From: Alphaproteobacteria bacterium
GTDB taxonomy: Bacteria > Pseudomonadota > Alphaproteobacteria > RS24
Direction of reading: 5' to 3'
Length of the DNA: 11,643 nt
Assembly (NCBI GenBank): GCA_022428185.1
Contig: JAKMCZ010000163.1
Coordinates: forward strand, 1 to 11,643
Numbering within the stretch: the stretch's first letter is position 1; each line of letters begins with the position of its first letter. The notes under the pieces were generated by a model. The model saw only the letters and a list, made by a program, of their open reading frames with translations, was not told the origin of the DNA and did no database searches. Below are positions 1-6,510 of this stretch, piece by piece. The translations under genes were made by a program, and so were the position numbers.

Positions 1-2
1 TG

Positions 3-752
3 GGAAAAAGCCGGCATTGTCTCGGACTTTTAGGGTTTCTTATTTTTTCGGCGCAAGCGCCGTGGTGGGAACCCGGCTCGGATATCGGCTATCACGCGGG
101 CACGCAAGGTTTCTTAATCGGTGAGGTTGTCCGTCGTATTAGCGGCAAAACATTGGGGCAATTTTTTCGTGATGAAATTGCCCGACCGCTCAATGCCGAT
201 TTTCATATCGGCGTGCCCGACACGGTGTTCGACCGCATCGGGCGGTTGATACCGTTTGGCGATGGTGGGCCTGATGAAGATATTAAAGGTGACAGCATCG
301 CCGCGCGCACGTTCAAAAATCCGTTCTCACCGGCTGAGCATAGCTGGACGGAGGATTTCCGCCGCGCTGAATTGCCTGCCTTGAACGGGCATGGCAATGC
401 GCGCTCAGTGGTGCGCACGCACACACCGCTTGCGTGCGGCGGTTCGGCTTTCGGGGTCGATTTATTGTCGCCCGAAACCGCCGCTTCGGTCATGCGCCCG
501 CGCATTTCGGGCGAGGATATGGTGCTGAAAGTGCCAATGACCTATGGCTTGGGCTACGGGTTGGTGTCCGAAAAAGTGCCGCTTTCGCCCAATAAGAATA
601 CCTGTTTTTGGGGCGGCTGGGGCGGCTCGCTGGTGGTTGTCGACCAAGACGCGAAAATGGTGTCGGCTTTTGTGATGAATAAAATGGGCGGCGGGCGCAC
701 CGGCGATATGCGCGCCATTACCCTATTGCACACGGCACTGGCAGCGCTTTAG
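3..752 (+). CDS. Serine hydrolase (beta-lactamase/EstB-like), 3' part, probably frameshifted
   Basis: This is the C-terminal part of a beta-lactamase-fold serine hydrolase (class C/EstB-like esterase family); the substrate cannot be predicted. Frame 3 is open from the window edge to TAG... stop at 750-752. It contains APWWEPG followed by GYHAGTQGF, GEVVRRISGK, RPLNADFHIG, and near the end CFWGGWGGSLVVVD, where the WGGxGG stretch takes the place of the third active-site motif. The catalytic SxxK motif would lie upstream, outside the window. The C-terminus looks complete. Frame 1 at 1-24 reads WEKAGIVS, which is the family sequence expected just before AQAPWW, but it hits TAG at 31-33. Family coding therefore switches from frame 1 to frame 3 across about 26 extra bases, so the gene is probably inactivated unless this is a sequence error. 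No start is assigned; TTG at 153 is an internal codon. Family assignment is sure; intactness is doubtful. Confidence 0.75.
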   Translation, partial: GKSRHCLGLLGFLIFSAQAPWWEPGSDIGYHAGTQGFLIGEVVRRISGKTLGQFFRDEIARPLNADFHIGVPDTVFDRIGRLIPFGDGGPDEDIKGDSIAARTFKNPFSPAEHSWTEDFRRAELPALNGHGNARSVVRTHTPLACGGSAFGVDLLSPETAASVMRPRISGEDMVLKVPMTYGLGYGLVSEKVPLSPNKNTCFWGGWGGSLVVVDQDAKMVSAFVMNKMGGGRTGDMRAITLLHTALAAL

Positions 753-764
753 GGGCAGCCTTGA

Positions 765-783
765 AAAAGCGGTTTCGGCTTTT
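765..783 (+). terminator. Possible weak terminator after the hydrolase gene
   Basis: AAAAGC and GCTTTT form a 6-bp stem around a 7-nt loop, 12 nt after the stop codon. The T run is part of the stem rather than following it, so this is a weak intrinsic terminator at best. A second small hairpin, CAACC-ACT-GGTTG at 793-805, lies just downstream without a T tract. Confidence 0.3.
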
Positions 784-867
784 GACGCATTTCAACCACT
801 GGTTGCTGGAAGCCATTCGATAATCGCGTTAACTTATTTTTGGCTCTAACTGAATATTGCTTAAGAA

Positions 868-883
868 CCGACCCTCGGGTCGG
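868..883. repeat. Hairpin repeat copy 1 (CCGACC/GGTCGG)
   Basis: The 16-nt sequence CCGACCCTCGGGTCGG folds into a 6-bp perfect stem with a CTCG tetraloop, followed by GTCTTTC. It could be a terminator of the upstream gene, but the T run is short. It matches the hairpin at 956-971 in 13 of 16 positions. Confidence 0.5.
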
Positions 884-955
884 GTCTTTCGCCAAATACA
901 ATACCGCTCGCGGGAATAGGTGAGACTATCTTGAGTAATCGAGTTAGAGCTCGGC

Positions 956-971
956 CCGACACTATGGTCGG
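956..971. repeat. Hairpin repeat copy 2 in nuclease leader
   Basis: CCGACACTATGGTCGG has 5-bp arms, CCGAC and GTCGG, around ACTATG. It lies 20 nt upstream of the nuclease Shine-Dalgarno sequence. It is a near copy of the hairpin at 868-883, with identical arms and a changed loop. The rest of the 753-1002 gap shows a TACAAT hexamer at 897-902 but no convincing -35 partner. Confidence 0.5.
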
Positions 972-1002
972 AGTGACAACCAATAGTTGAAGGAGTCTGT
1001 TT

Positions 1003-1455
1003 ATGCGCGTTACCGGAATGATTTTGAGCGTGGTTTTAATTGTGCTGGGTTTGGTGCAGCCAAGCGCCGCCAAACAAAAATTGGCCGGCCCCTATATGTT
1101 CGAATTGTTGAAAGTGATTGACGGCGATACGTTTCGCGCCCGTGTGCATGTCTGGCTCGGTCAAAGCGTCGAGGTGAAGGTGCGATTGAAAGGCGTTGAT
1201 ACGCCCGAGATGAACGGCAAATGTGCGGCCGAAAAAAAACTGGCACGGCAAGCCAAAGCGTTTGCTGAAAACTGGCTGAAAGAAAATCCGGCGCAATTGG
1301 TTGATGTGCATTACGGCACTTATGCGGGTCGCGTTTTGGCATCGGTGCAAAGACGAGGCACGCCAAACGCCGCCGATAAAAGCCTGCCGGCGGCGCTGCT
1401 GGCAGAAAATCTTGCCAAACCCTATAAAGGCCGCCGTGCTCGCTGGTGCGCTTAA
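1003..1455 (+). CDS. Secreted thermonuclease-like (SNase-fold) protein
   Basis: This is a 150-aa staphylococcal-nuclease-fold protein, predicted to be exported and to cleave nucleic acid phosphodiester bonds in a Ca2+-dependent way. Residues 1-23 form a signal peptide: a hydrophobic core, then PSAA before K24. The SNase domain spans about 31-150. Residues matching the S. aureus nuclease active site are visible: D40 in VIDGDTF, R61, D66-T67 and E69 in VRLKGVDTPE, and R110 in YAGRVLA. All catalytic positions are therefore present. The start is supported by AGGAG at 991-995, a suitable distance before ATG. The gene stands alone on its strand and converges on acs, with 9 nt between stop codons. 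Exact substrate (DNA, RNA or both) and final location (periplasm or outside) are inferred. Confidence 0.88.
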   Translation: MRVTGMILSVVLIVLGLVQPSAAKQKLAGPYMFELLKVIDGDTFRARVHVWLGQSVEVKVRLKGVDTPEMNGKCAAEKKLARQAKAFAENWLKENPAQLVDVHYGTYAGRVLASVQRRGTPNAADKSLPAALLAENLAKPYKGRRARWCA

Positions 1456-1480
1456 GCTTTAACGCTAAGCGCGGTTTTGC
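1448..1480 (+). terminator. Terminator hairpin covering both convergent stop codons
   Basis: GCGCTTA (1448-1454) pairs with TAAGCGC (1466-1472). Beyond an A bulge, GC (1456-1457) pairs with GC (1464-1465), leaving the loop TTTAAC. On the plus strand the stem is followed by GGTTTTGC, a short T tract. The stem contains most of the nuclease TAA and the acs TAG. It is most plausibly the nuclease terminator; on the minus strand no T tract follows. Confidence 0.5.
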
Positions 1481-3408
1481 CGATTATCGATAAGGTCGTC
1501 AACCACGGCCGGGTCAGCCAGTGTCGAGGTATCACCCAAATTGGAAAAATCATCTTCGGCGATTTTTCTTAAAATCCGCCGCATGATTTTGCCCGAGCGC
1601 GTCTTCGGCAGGCCGGGCGCAAATTGAATCAGGTCGGGCGAGGCAATTGGGCCGATTTCTTTTCTGACCCATTGCACCAGCTCGCCCTTCAAATCCGCAT
1701 CGCCGTCCAATCCCGCATTGAGCGTGACATAACAATAAATGCCCTGCCCTTTAATATCGTGCGGATAGCCGACCACAGCCGCTTCGGCCACTTGGGCATG
1801 CGCCACCAGAGCGCTTTCAACCTCAGCCGTGCCGAGGCGGTGGCCGGAAATATTCAACACATCATCGACGCGTCCGGTAATCCAATAATAGCCATCGTCA
1901 TCGCGCCGACAGCCATCGCCGGTAAAATATTTGCCCGGATATTGCACGAAATAAGTTTCGATAAACCGCTTATGGTCGCCATAGACTGAGCGCATTTGCC
2001 CGGGCCAGCTATCGGTGATGCACAAATTGCCTGAGGCGGCGCCCTGTAATTCTTTGCCATCGGCATCAACCAATTGCGGTTTGACCCCGAAGAAAGGCCG
2101 CGTCGCCGAGCCGGGCTTGAGCGCGGTGGCACCGGGCAATGGGGTGATGAGGATACCGCCGGTTTCGGTTTGCCACCAAGTGTCGACAATCGGGCTTTTG
2201 GCCTCGCCGACGACATTATAATACCACAGCCAAGCCTCTGGATTTATCGGCTCGCCGACTGAGCCTAAGAGCCGCAAGCTTTTGCGCGAGGTCGCTTTGA
2301 CCGGCGCATCGCCTTCGCGCATCAAAGCCCGTAAGGCGGTCGGGGCGGTATAAAAAATATTGACCTTGTGCTTGTCGCAAACCGACCAGAAGCGCGAATT
2401 ATCGGGATAGTTCGGCACGCCTTCAAACATCAGCGTGGTCGCGCCATTAGCCAGCGGTCCATAGACGATATAAGAATGGCCGGTAACCCAGCCGACATCG
2501 GCAGTGCACCAGTAAATATCGCCGTCCTTATAATCAAACACATATTGATGCGTCATCGAGGCGTAAACCATATAGCCGCCGGTCGTGTGCAACACGCCTT
2601 TTGGCTTGCCGGTCGAGCCGGAGGTATAAAGAATGAAAAGCGGGTCTTCGGCGTTCATTTCTTCAGCCGGGCAATCCGTGTCGGCTTTGGCTTTTTCGGC
2701 GTGATACCAAACATCGCGCCCGTCTTGCATGGCGACACCGCTGCCGGTGCGCTCGACCACCACCACGCTGGTGACGTCGGGGCATTTTTCCAACGCTGCA
2801 TCAGTATTGGCTTTCAGTGGAATGTTCTTGCCGCCGCGCACGCCTTCATCAGCCGTGATGACGCATGTGCTGTCGCAATCGACAATGCGCCCGGCCAAAG
2901 CGTCCGGCGAAAAGCCGCCAAACACAACGGAATGAACCGCGCCAATGCGCGCGCAGGCCAGCATCGCATAAGTTGCTTCGGGTATCATCGGCATATAAAT
3001 CGTAACGCGGTCGCCTTTTTTGACCCCTTGCGCTTTCAACACATTGGCGAATTGGCACACCTCTTGGTGTAATTGCCGATAGGTAATCTTGGCATCATCG
3101 GTCGGCTCATCGCCTTCCCAAATAATCGCCACTTGGTCGCCGCGCGCGTCAAGATGGCGGTCAATGCAATTGACACTGGCGTTCAATGTGCCGTCTTCAT
3201 ACCATTTGATCGACACATCATCTTTGCCGTAATGGGTGTTTTTGATTTTCGTATAGGGTTTTATCCAGTCAATGCGTTGGCCGTGCTCGGCCCAAAAAGC
3301 GTCCGGATCGTCCAGGCTGGCCTGATACATTTGGTGATATTTGGCATCATCAATCAGTGCGTTGTCGGCAATGGCTTGCGGCACTTCGAAAATTTGCTCG
3401 TCGGACAT
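1465..3408 (-). CDS. acs: Acetyl-CoA synthetase
   Basis: This enzyme is AMP-forming acetate:CoA ligase, which activates acetate with ATP and CoA to acetyl-CoA in the cytoplasm. At 647 aa it is close to E. coli Acs (652). Visible motifs of the ANL superfamily (this numbering) are: the phosphate loop YTSGSTGKPKG at 261-271; DTWWQTETGG at 409-418, with the Trp that restricts the acyl pocket to acetate; YFTGDGCRRDDDGYYWITGR; and NISGHRLGTAEVES. The C-terminal TRSGKIMRR carries Lys607, the catalytic lysine that is the target of Pat/Gcn5-type acetylation in homologues, so post-translational control is likely. ATG at 3408 is chosen because GGGAGAG lies 6 nt upstream of it; an ATG five codons earlier (3423) has no ribosome site and would overlap that motif. 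The Rieske gene lies 92 bp upstream on the same strand. Confidence 0.96.
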   Translation of the reverse strand: MSDEQIFEVPQAIADNALIDDAKYHQMYQASLDDPDAFWAEHGQRIDWIKPYTKIKNTHYGKDDVSIKWYEDGTLNASVNCIDRHLDARGDQVAIIWEGDEPTDDAKITYRQLHQEVCQFANVLKAQGVKKGDRVTIYMPMIPEATYAMLACARIGAVHSVVFGGFSPDALAGRIVDCDSTCVITADEGVRGGKNIPLKANTDAALEKCPDVTSVVVVERTGSGVAMQDGRDVWYHAEKAKADTDCPAEEMNAEDPLFILYTSGSTGKPKGVLHTTGGYMVYASMTHQYVFDYKDGDIYWCTADVGWVTGHSYIVYGPLANGATTLMFEGVPNYPDNSRFWSVCDKHKVNIFYTAPTALRALMREGDAPVKATSRKSLRLLGSVGEPINPEAWLWYYNVVGEAKSPIVDTWWQTETGGILITPLPGATALKPGSATRPFFGVKPQLVDADGKELQGAASGNLCITDSWPGQMRSVYGDHKRFIETYFVQYPGKYFTGDGCRRDDDGYYWITGRVDDVLNISGHRLGTAEVESALVAHAQVAEAAVVGYPHDIKGQGIYCYVTLNAGLDGDADLKGELVQWVRKEIGPIASPDLIQFAPGLPKTRSGKIMRRILRKIAEDDFSNLGDTSTLADPAVVDDLIDNRQNRA

Positions 3409-3434
3409 AAAACGCTCTCCCATATTGCGCTAGG

Positions 3435-3463
3435 AGACTATTGATGACGGGCTTTTTTTGCAA
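3435..3463 (-). promoter_or_regulatory. Possible acs promoter
   Basis: On the minus strand TTGCAA (3463-3458) is followed after 17 nt by TAGTCT (3440-3435). The -35 box is good and the -10 box poor. This fits acs having its own promoter in the 92-bp gap after the Rieske gene, but the match is weak. Confidence 0.25.
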
Positions 3464-3500
3464 GCACGCGTCGCCGACCATGATTATTCGCAATCTGCGT

Positions 3501-3884
3501 TTAGGGGCACAAAGTAATCATGCCGTCGACCAGCTTTAGGGTCACCGGTTTCAAATTCTGGCCTTTGCACGGGCCGGCAAAACATTTGCCCGCCGCATCA
3601 AATTGTGCGCCATGCGCCGAGCAGATAAGCGCGTCACCCGTCGCGGTTAAAAAACGGTCGGGGAAAGTTTCCAGCGGCAGACCCATATGCGGGCATTTAT
3701 TGACAAAGCCGCTCAGCCTGTCGCCCGCCCGCCAGACGATCACGTCGAGGCGCGCATCGGGGGCGTTGCCGATGAGGGTAAAGCCGCGCGCCGTGTCTTC
3801 GGGCAGCGCGTCGAGCGCACACAATGCGCGTTGTTCATCGGGCCAATAATCGGGCCGGGTTTTATTTGTAGGGATTTTCGGCAT
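3501..3884 (-). CDS. Small Rieske-type [2Fe-2S] protein
   Basis: This 127-aa protein is a stand-alone Rieske-fold ferredoxin domain. The cluster ligands are C64-x-H66 (KCPHMGLPLE) and C88-x2-H91 (ICSAHGAQFD), with 21 residues between the two pairs. After them FAGPCKGQNLKPVTL follows as in Rieske ferredoxins of the dioxygenase-component type. No signal peptide or membrane segment is seen, so it is cytoplasmic. A redox partner is not obvious: no oxygenase is nearby. The ATG at 3884 lies inside the 3' end of the EVE gene (23-bp overlap, different frame) and has no clear Shine-Dalgarno sequence, so translation is probably coupled to the upstream gene. The product's electron-transfer role follows from the fold; its pathway is unknown. 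Confidence 0.85.
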   Translation of the reverse strand: MPKIPTNKTRPDYWPDEQRALCALDALPEDTARGFTLIGNAPDARLDVIVWRAGDRLSGFVNKCPHMGLPLETFPDRFLTATGDALICSAHGAQFDAAGKCFAGPCKGQNLKPVTLKLVDGMITLCP

Positions 3885-4302
3885 TGGGGTTCAGACCGGC
3901 CAGCTTGCAGACATAGGTCCATTCTTTCGCCGTTACCGGTTGTACTGACAGCCGCGAATTATTGACCAGCACCATCGCCTCCAATTTCGGATCGGCTTTG
4001 ATTTCAGCCAAAGTCACATGATGCGCGGCGGTTTCCAGCGCCACGATATCGACCATGCCGAAGCGGCCTTTTTCATCTGTATGGTCGGGGTAATGTTCTT
4101 TAATCACCTCGACCGAACCCATAATCCGCTTTTCATTGACCGAGTGATAAAAAAAGCCCTTATCGCCCAGCTTCATCGTCCTCATATGTTTATTGGCAAG
4201 GAAATTGCGCACCCCGTCCCAATGCTCGCCCTTGCCTTTGCGGTCGAGCTGGTCTTGCCAGCCCCATGTGTTGGGTTCGGATTTAAAAAGCCAGTAAGCC
4301 AT
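3862..4302 (-). CDS. EVE domain-containing protein
   Basis: This 146-aa protein belongs to the EVE/PUA-like family (UPF0310, related to eukaryotic THYN1). EVE domains are thought to bind modified bases in DNA or RNA; the biological role of the stand-alone bacterial form is not settled. The sequence runs from MAYWLFKSEPNTWGW through HWDGVRNFLANKHMR, GDKGFFYHS, an EVI..HYPD strand, and VTLAEIKADP to LVNNSRLSVQPVTAKEW, covering the full domain. ATG at 4302 is chosen because it begins the conserved MAYWLFKSEP and is preceded by GAGG; a longer reading from 4341 overlaps the yciI-like gene and adds non-conserved residues. It lies 10 bp after the yciI-like stop and overlaps the Rieske start, so all are probably co-transcribed. 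Confidence 0.9.
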   Translation of the reverse strand: MAYWLFKSEPNTWGWQDQLDRKGKGEHWDGVRNFLANKHMRTMKLGDKGFFYHSVNEKRIMGSVEVIKEHYPDHTDEKGRFGMVDIVALETAAHHVTLAEIKADPKLEAMVLVNNSRLSVQPVTAKEWTYVCKLAGLNPNAENPYK

Positions 4303-4312
4303 AGGCAATCCT

Positions 4313-4606
4313 CTATTTATTCGGGTCGGCCAAGCCGCCAATCAGATGATTCCAACGGCGTATCTCGACCGTCTCAAAAAGCCCCGCCTTATTATACGGG
4401 TCGTTCTCGACAAAGGCTTCGGCCTCGGCGCGCTCATCCGTGTCCAGCAATAAAAGCGTGCCTTGCATGGTTGCGCCATCATCGCTGACAAACGGGCCGG
4501 CGGTTTTGACCTTATCATTGGCTAAAACATAGCCGACATGCTCATTGCGATTGTCGAGCCGCAGATTTTTACTATCGGGTTTATCAATAGCCATTATCAC
4601 ATACAT
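4313..4606 (-). CDS. YciI-like protein
   Basis: This 97-aa protein of the YciI/YCII superfamily has a ferredoxin-like alpha/beta fold. Members carry a conserved His and Asp suggested to form an active site, but the reaction of this subgroup is not established. The family pattern is visible: R16...R20-x2-H23-x2-Y26 in LRLDNRNEHVGY, then TAGPF at 35-39, and DPYNKAGLF with D69. It is full length for the family. GAGGAA lies 6 nt before the ATG, directly after the gpsA TAG, and only 11 bp separate the two genes. It belongs to the gpsA-yciI-EVE block that recurs in Alphaproteobacteria. Confidence 0.88.
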   Translation of the reverse strand: MYVIMAIDKPDSKNLRLDNRNEHVGYVLANDKVKTAGPFVSDDGATMQGTLLLLDTDERAEAEAFVENDPYNKAGLFETVEIRRWNHLIGGLADPNK

Positions 4607-4617
4607 TTTTCGTTCCT

Positions 4618-5634
4618 CTAGTTTTCCTGCCCTATTGGGCGCGCCAATAAATCGGCAATTGCCGCATTAACACTGACCGTGCCGCTGACAATATTGTCAA
4701 CCGCGCGGCAAATCGGCATATCAAGTTTGTGCTTGTCGGCCAAAGCGGCAATCGCGGCGGCGCTCATCGCGCCTTCTGAGACCGAGCGGCGCGCGCTCAA
4801 AATATCAGCTGCTTGTCCGCCCTCGCCGAGCGCCCGGCCTAATGAAAAATTACGCGATGTATCGCTGGAACAGGTCAAAATTAAATCGCCCAAGCCCGAC
4901 AGGCCGTTTAAGGTTTCCGGCTTGGCACCAAAAGCGGCGCCCAGTCGGCTCATCTCGACAAAGCCGCGCGCCGTTAAGGCCGCGCGCGCGCTTTCGCCCA
5001 GCCTCTTACCGGCAACAATCCCGCAAGCAATCGCCAGCACGTTTTTAATCGCCCCGCCGATTTCGGCACCGATAATATCATCGCTCAAATAGGGTCTGAA
5101 ATGCGGTGCGCCGATATGGCTCGCCAACCAAGCACCGCGCGTCGCATCAGCGGCAGCCATAGTTACGGCGGTTGGCAGGCCGCGCGCCACATCGGCGGCA
5201 AAGCTCGGCCCTGATAGAACCGCCAATCGGGCTTTGTCGATATATTCTTCGGCCAACTCCGACATCAATTTCAAGCTGTCGCGCTCAATGCCTTTGGCGC
5301 ATAAAACCAGCATGGCGTGGTCGTTAATGGCTGCTAAATCAGCCAATATTGGACGGGCGAATTGCGCCGGCACGACCATTAAAATAATCTCGGCGGCGCG
5401 CAAATCGGTCAAATCGGCGGTGGCGTGAATATTGTCGGCAAGCTTGATGCCGGGCAGAAACGGCGTGTTTTCATGGCTGTCATTAATGGCGCGCACCGTA
5501 TCGGCCTCATGCGCCCATAGGGGCACGGCGGCATGTTTTTGCGCCAACACGCAAGCCAGCGCCGTGCCCCAAGCACCGCCGCCAAGCACGGCCATTTTCG
5601 GTTGCTGTTCGCTGGTAGCTGATGTGGCTGACAT
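4618..5634 (-). CDS. gpsA: NAD(P)-dependent glycerol-3-phosphate dehydrogenase
   Basis: This enzyme reduces dihydroxyacetone phosphate to sn-glycerol 3-phosphate, the backbone for phospholipid synthesis, in the cytoplasm. It has 338 residues, as usual for the family. The Rossmann motif GGGAWGTA is at 18-25, followed by LCAKGIE (114 region), SGPSFA at 141-146, the catalytic lysine K197 in GGAIKNVLAIACG, SGLGDL at 246-251 and SRNF at 260-263, covering substrate and cofactor binding. The start is uncertain: ATG 5634 gives MSATSATSEQQ before the Rossmann fold and has GGGGG upstream, while an in-frame GTG at 5655 would add seven residues. It is the first gene of the minus-strand unit gpsA-yciI-EVE-Rieske. 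In many relatives tsaD lies directly upstream; here an accessory segment intervenes. Confidence 0.95.
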   Translation of the reverse strand: MSATSATSEQQPKMAVLGGGAWGTALACVLAQKHAAVPLWAHEADTVRAINDSHENTPFLPGIKLADNIHATADLTDLRAAEIILMVVPAQFARPILADLAAINDHAMLVLCAKGIERDSLKLMSELAEEYIDKARLAVLSGPSFAADVARGLPTAVTMAAADATRGAWLASHIGAPHFRPYLSDDIIGAEIGGAIKNVLAIACGIVAGKRLGESARAALTARGFVEMSRLGAAFGAKPETLNGLSGLGDLILTCSSDTSRNFSLGRALGEGGQAADILSARRSVSEGAMSAAAIAALADKHKLDMPICRAVDNIVSGTVSVNAAIADLLARPIGQEN

Positions 5635-5654
5635 GTTGCGCGACCCCCGCTTCA

Positions 5655-5683
5655 CGCATAGCCTTACGCTTAGAAAGTTTCAA
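5655..5683 (-). promoter_or_regulatory. Possible gpsA promoter
   Basis: On the minus strand TTGAAA (5683-5678), 17 nt, then TATGCG (5660-5655). The -35 matches consensus in 5 of 6 positions and the -10 in 3 of 6. Transcription from here would begin downstream of the GTG at 5655 and favour the ATG at 5634 as start. This is a tentative call. Confidence 0.3.
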
Positions 5684-5718
5684 CCCCCTGATATTGACCC
5701 CGCCAACATTGGGTTGAA
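5679..5718. repeat. Inverted repeat upstream of gpsA
   Basis: TTCAACCC (5679-5686) and GGGTTGAA (5711-5718) are perfect 8-bp inverted arms separated by 24 nt. The left arm overlaps the possible gpsA -35 box. It could be a regulator site or a fold in a leader if transcription begins further upstream. Confidence 0.4.
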
Positions 5719-5780
5719 GCCGGGTCGCCGCGATTAAGTCCACATGTAACTGCGGCGGTAGGTCGCGAATAGGCCGCTAA

Positions 5781-5799
5781 AATGAATAATTTATTGATT
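5781..5799. promoter_or_regulatory. Candidate TetR-family operator palindrome
   Basis: AATGAATAATTTATTGATT is a 19-bp palindrome about a central T with a single mismatched pair (G/G at the fourth position from each end). It overlaps the -35 box TTGATT (5794-5799) of the promoter in front of the TetR-family gene, which is where an autorepressor would be expected to bind. Role inferred; the sequence is AT-rich, so chance symmetry is possible. Confidence 0.5.
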
Positions 5800-5822
5800 G
5801 TTCAGTTTTTCGGCGTTAAACT
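5794..5822 (+). promoter_or_regulatory. Sigma70-like promoter of the TetR-family gene
   Basis: TTGATT (5794-5799), a 17-nt spacer, and TAAACT (5817-5822); each box matches consensus in 4 of 6 positions. The predicted transcription start, about 7 nt after the -10, falls at 5829-5830, on or next to the ATG at 5830, which implies a leaderless mRNA. Confidence 0.45.
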
Positions 5823-5829
5823 TGCCTCT

Positions 5830-6510
5830 ATGGCTGAATCTGACACCATTCGTGAAAAGATTATTGACGCGGCGCGCGCGCGTTTCAGTCATTATGGCTA
5901 TCCTAAAACCACCATTGCCGAACTGGCTGAAGACTGCGCCATGTCACCCGGCAATATTTACCGGTTTTTCAAGGGGAAGATTGATATTGCCGTGGAGATT
6001 GCGCGGCGCGAAGCGCTGACCGCGGTTGAAGTGGTTGAGGCGGTGCTCGATTGTCCGGTGCGCTCGTCGCGCCAGCGATTGGAAGAAGTGGTGTTTGCCG
6101 ATTTGCGCTACACGTTCCATCTGTTGGAAAATCAGCCGAAAACGTTGGAATTGGCTCAGATTGTGGTGTCGGATCGGCCGCAATTTCAAATTGAAAGCTT
6201 GCGTCGCGAGCGTCGGGTGTTTCAGCGTATTTTGCATGAAGGCCAGGCTTCGGGCGAGTTTTTTGTCGAAAATGTTGCCACCACAACGATTGCGCTGCAT
6301 GCGACGACCACCAAATATCGCTATGCGCAGCTATTTACCAATCAAACGCTGGCCGAATTGGAACGCGAATTGGCGCATGTCATGACTTTGATTATGCGCG
6401 GTCTGATGCCGGCGAATGACGGCAAGCCGGTTGCCGAGACCCTAATACCGGAAGAAGCCCCCAAAGAAGTCGCGCGCTTGCAGACCGAACAAAAAGCAAA
6501 TTTGGCTTAA
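5830..6510 (+). CDS. TetR/AcrR-family transcriptional regulator
   Basis: This 226-aa protein is a dimeric repressor-type regulator. The N-terminal TetR_N domain is clear: IREKIIDAARARFSHYGY, then TTIAELAEDCAMSPGNIYRFFKGK at about 27-50, with the helix-turn-helix recognition helix at SPGNIYRFF. The rest is a helical ligand-binding domain of unknown inducer (LELAQIVVSDRPQF...RRVFQRILHEGQASGEF). ATG 5830 is preferred: the promoter in front would start transcription there, and MAESDTIREK is a usual TetR beginning. An upstream in-frame ATG at 5782 would add 16 residues that lie within the operator and promoter, and neither start has a strong ribosome site. It is divergent from gpsA, and the segment it shares with the small ORF and hairpins separates gpsA from tsaD. 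The regulated target is unknown; autoregulation is inferred. Confidence 0.9.
   Translation: MAESDTIREKIIDAARARFSHYGYPKTTIAELAEDCAMSPGNIYRFFKGKIDIAVEIARREALTAVEVVEAVLDCPVRSSRQRLEEVVFADLRYTFHLLENQPKTLELAQIVVSDRPQFQIESLRRERRVFQRILHEGQASGEFFVENVATTTIALHATTTKYRYAQLFTNQTLAELERELAHVMTLIMRGLMPANDGKPVAETLIPEEAPKEVARLQTEQKANLA

Noticed and set aside
753..1002. tRNA or riboswitch in the nuclease leader
   Set aside because: No cloverleaf or TTCGA-type T-loop is present, and the small hairpins do not match a riboswitch pattern I know.
2368..3072. Long plus-strand open frame of 234 aa opposite acs
   Set aside because: It is a shadow of the acs codon pattern: no recognisable family, no ribosome site, and acs itself is certain on the other strand.
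3409..3423. Upstream ATG of acs at 3423
   Set aside because: The five added residues encode the ribosome site GGGAGAG of the ATG at 3408, and no ribosome site precedes 3423.
3451..3460. T run GGGCTTTTTTTG on the plus strand as a terminator
   Set aside because: No complementary arm lies upstream, and no plus-strand gene ends there; on the minus strand the same bases fit a -35 region better.
4018..4488. Plus-strand open frame of 156 aa opposite the EVE and yciI-like genes
   Set aside because: It crosses two well-supported minus-strand genes and has no domain or start signal.
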